Positions 50,069 to 51,028 of a stretch of 51,028 nucleotides of DNA are shown here, piece after piece. The position numbers and the translations under genes are program-made. Position 1 is the stretch's first letter; each line of letters begins with the position of its first letter. This stretch comes from DATGMB01 sp035293845 (GTDB lineage Bacteria; Acidobacteriota; Terriglobia; Bryobacterales; Bryobacteraceae): the NCBI GenBank assembly GCA_035293845.1, contig DATGMB010000131.1, positions 1 to 51,028 on the forward strand. The letters run 5' to 3'. A model generated the notes under the pieces. It worked only from the letters and a program-made list of their open reading frames with translations, was not told the origin of the DNA and did not search any database.

Positions 50069-51028
50069 CACACGCGCGGCGGCGATTGCGGCGCTCTGCG
50101 GCGGGATCGCAGCCGCGCAGACCGCAGCCGATGGCATCGCCGCGTTCCGCCAGGGCCGGTACGCCGAGTCGCGGCGGATCCTGGAAAAGCTCGCTTCGCC
50201 GGATGCAACGGCTCGCACCTTCCTGGCGCTGAGCCGCGCCGCGACCGGCGATTGCGCCGCGGCCCGCCCCGATCTGGAACGGCAGTTCGCGAACCGCAAC
50301 GGCGGAACCCTGGAGCGCCTGGCCGGAATCGCGCTGGTGCAATGCGATCTCGCCGCCCACCGCACCGCGGAGATCTGGCCGGTGCTGGAACGGCTGCAGC
50401 AGGAATTTCCGGCCGATGGCGACGTACTCTACGAGGCCGCCAAAGCGCACCGCCAGGCGTGGGACGACGCGGTCTTCCAACTGCACCAGAAGGCGCCCGG
50501 CTCCTACCGCGTCAATCAAATGTCCGGCGAGATTTTCGAAATCGAAGGCCGCTACGCCGAAGCCGCGGCCGAATACCGCAAGGCGATCCAGAAGAATCCG
50601 GCGGCGCTGAACCTGCATTTCCGGCTCGGCCGCGCGCTGCTGCTCGCCTCGCACGAGCCCGCGAGCCTGACGGCGGCGCGCCGGGAGTTCGAAGCGGAGC
50701 TGGCGCTGAACCCGTCCGATGCCGCGGCCGAATACGAGATCGGCCGCATCCTGGAGGCCGGGCAGGACGCCGGGGCAGCCGCGCACTTCGCCAGGGCCGT
50801 CGCGCTCGATCCCAATTTTGCCGAAGCGCTGATCGCGCTGGCGAGAACGAAATCTTCCGCCAGGCAATACGGTGAAGCGATCGGGCTGCTCGAGCGCGCG
50901 GTGAAGATCGAGCCGGAGAGCGAGGCGGCGCACTATGCGCTCATGATGGCCTACCGCAACGCCGGGCGCTCCGCGGAAGCGCAGCGGGAAAAAGCCATTT
51001 TCGACAAACTGAACCGGCCTCCCGAGGG
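50055..51028 (+). CDS. Exported TPR-repeat protein, 3' truncated by window edge
   Basis: Open from ATG 50055 to the last base (at least 324 codons) with no stop. Signal peptide MRGISTRAAAIAALCGGIAA(AQ), then TPR helices: GIAAFRQGRYAESRRILEKL, EIEGRYAEAAAEYRKAIQKN, HFRLGRALLLASHEPASLTA and AIGLLERAVKIEPESEAAHY. It resembles the TPR proteins earlier in the same string, suggesting a set of exported scaffold proteins made together. The C-terminus lies beyond the window. Confidence 0.85.
   Translation, partial: MRGISTRAAAIAALCGGIAAAQTAADGIAAFRQGRYAESRRILEKLASPDATARTFLALSRAATGDCAAARPDLERQFANRNGGTLERLAGIALVQCDLAAHRTAEIWPVLERLQQEFPADGDVLYEAAKAHRQAWDDAVFQLHQKAPGSYRVNQMSGEIFEIEGRYAEAAAEYRKAIQKNPAALNLHFRLGRALLLASHEPASLTAARREFEAELALNPSDAAAEYEIGRILEAGQDAGAAAHFARAVALDPNFAEALIALARTKSSARQYGEAIGLLERAVKIEPESEAAHYALMMAYRNAGRSAEAQREKAIFDKLNRPPE

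Overview
The window is high-GC, densely packed bacterial DNA with coding on both strands and no gene-free stretch over 300 bases. It looks like an acidobacterium of the Solibacter/Bryobacter type. The reasons are two very large Oar-like TonB-dependent receptors with N-terminal carboxypeptidase-regulatory domains, CRTAC1/ASPIC-UnbV (FG-GAP) proteins, a DUF1501 / DUF1549-DUF1553 / planctomycete-type cytochrome c cluster, and many Tat-type leaders. This placement is inference from gene content. No rRNA, tRNA, CRISPR array, transposase or phage gene was seen.

Layout. (1) 1-7343, plus strand: the end of an APC amino-acid permease, a secreted HEXXH protein, and TonB receptor 1. (2) 7340-17996, minus strand: a six-gene cluster transcribed right to left (DUF1501, PPC-type secreted protein, DUF1549/DUF1553, cytochrome c-WD40, DpaL-like PLP enzyme, GH31 glycosidase). 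The first five genes overlap by 1-4 bases (ATGA, GTGA or TGATG junctions). (3) 18081-18758: a DUF433/DUF5615 toxin-antitoxin remnant between imperfect direct repeats. (4) 18868-23994, plus strand: di-haem oxidoreductase, parallel beta-helix protein and monohaem beta-propeller protein, all exported. (5) 24002-29794: an HisN/IMPase-like phosphatase, then a divergent operon of an ECF-type sigma factor, a tandem zinc-finger anti-sigma/TM/TPR/CHAT-protease fusion, and a Cys-rich orphan. (6) 29817-36464: an F420/NADP-type reductase, then a tightly overlapping catabolic operon larA-ALDH-MFS-IlvD/Edd. (7) 36525-36912: an antitoxin with a C-terminally shortened MazF/PemK toxin. (8) 36901-38604: a CRTAC1 protein on the minus strand. 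(9) 38775-51028, plus strand: TonB receptor 2 and a long overlapping gene string (TPR, YedY-like molybdoenzyme, phosphatase-fold protein, orphan, CRTAC1-TPR fusion, two small ORFs, and a TPR protein cut by the window end).

The genes suggest a heterotroph that takes up large substrates through TonB receptors, breaks down sugar acids and alpha-glycosides, and has a broad exported redox apparatus. The most noteworthy item is the sigma / anti-sigma-CHAT / Cys-rich orphan operon. Its membrane topology would put a caspase-like peptidase on the outer face of the inner membrane. The second is that dispersed intergenic repeats appear to have become coding sequence: the signal peptides of three consecutive genes in the minus-strand cluster and the C-terminus of a fourth are written in repeat DNA. 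A 116-bp tandem duplication of an ATGA operon junction has also created a new 39-codon ORF near the right end.
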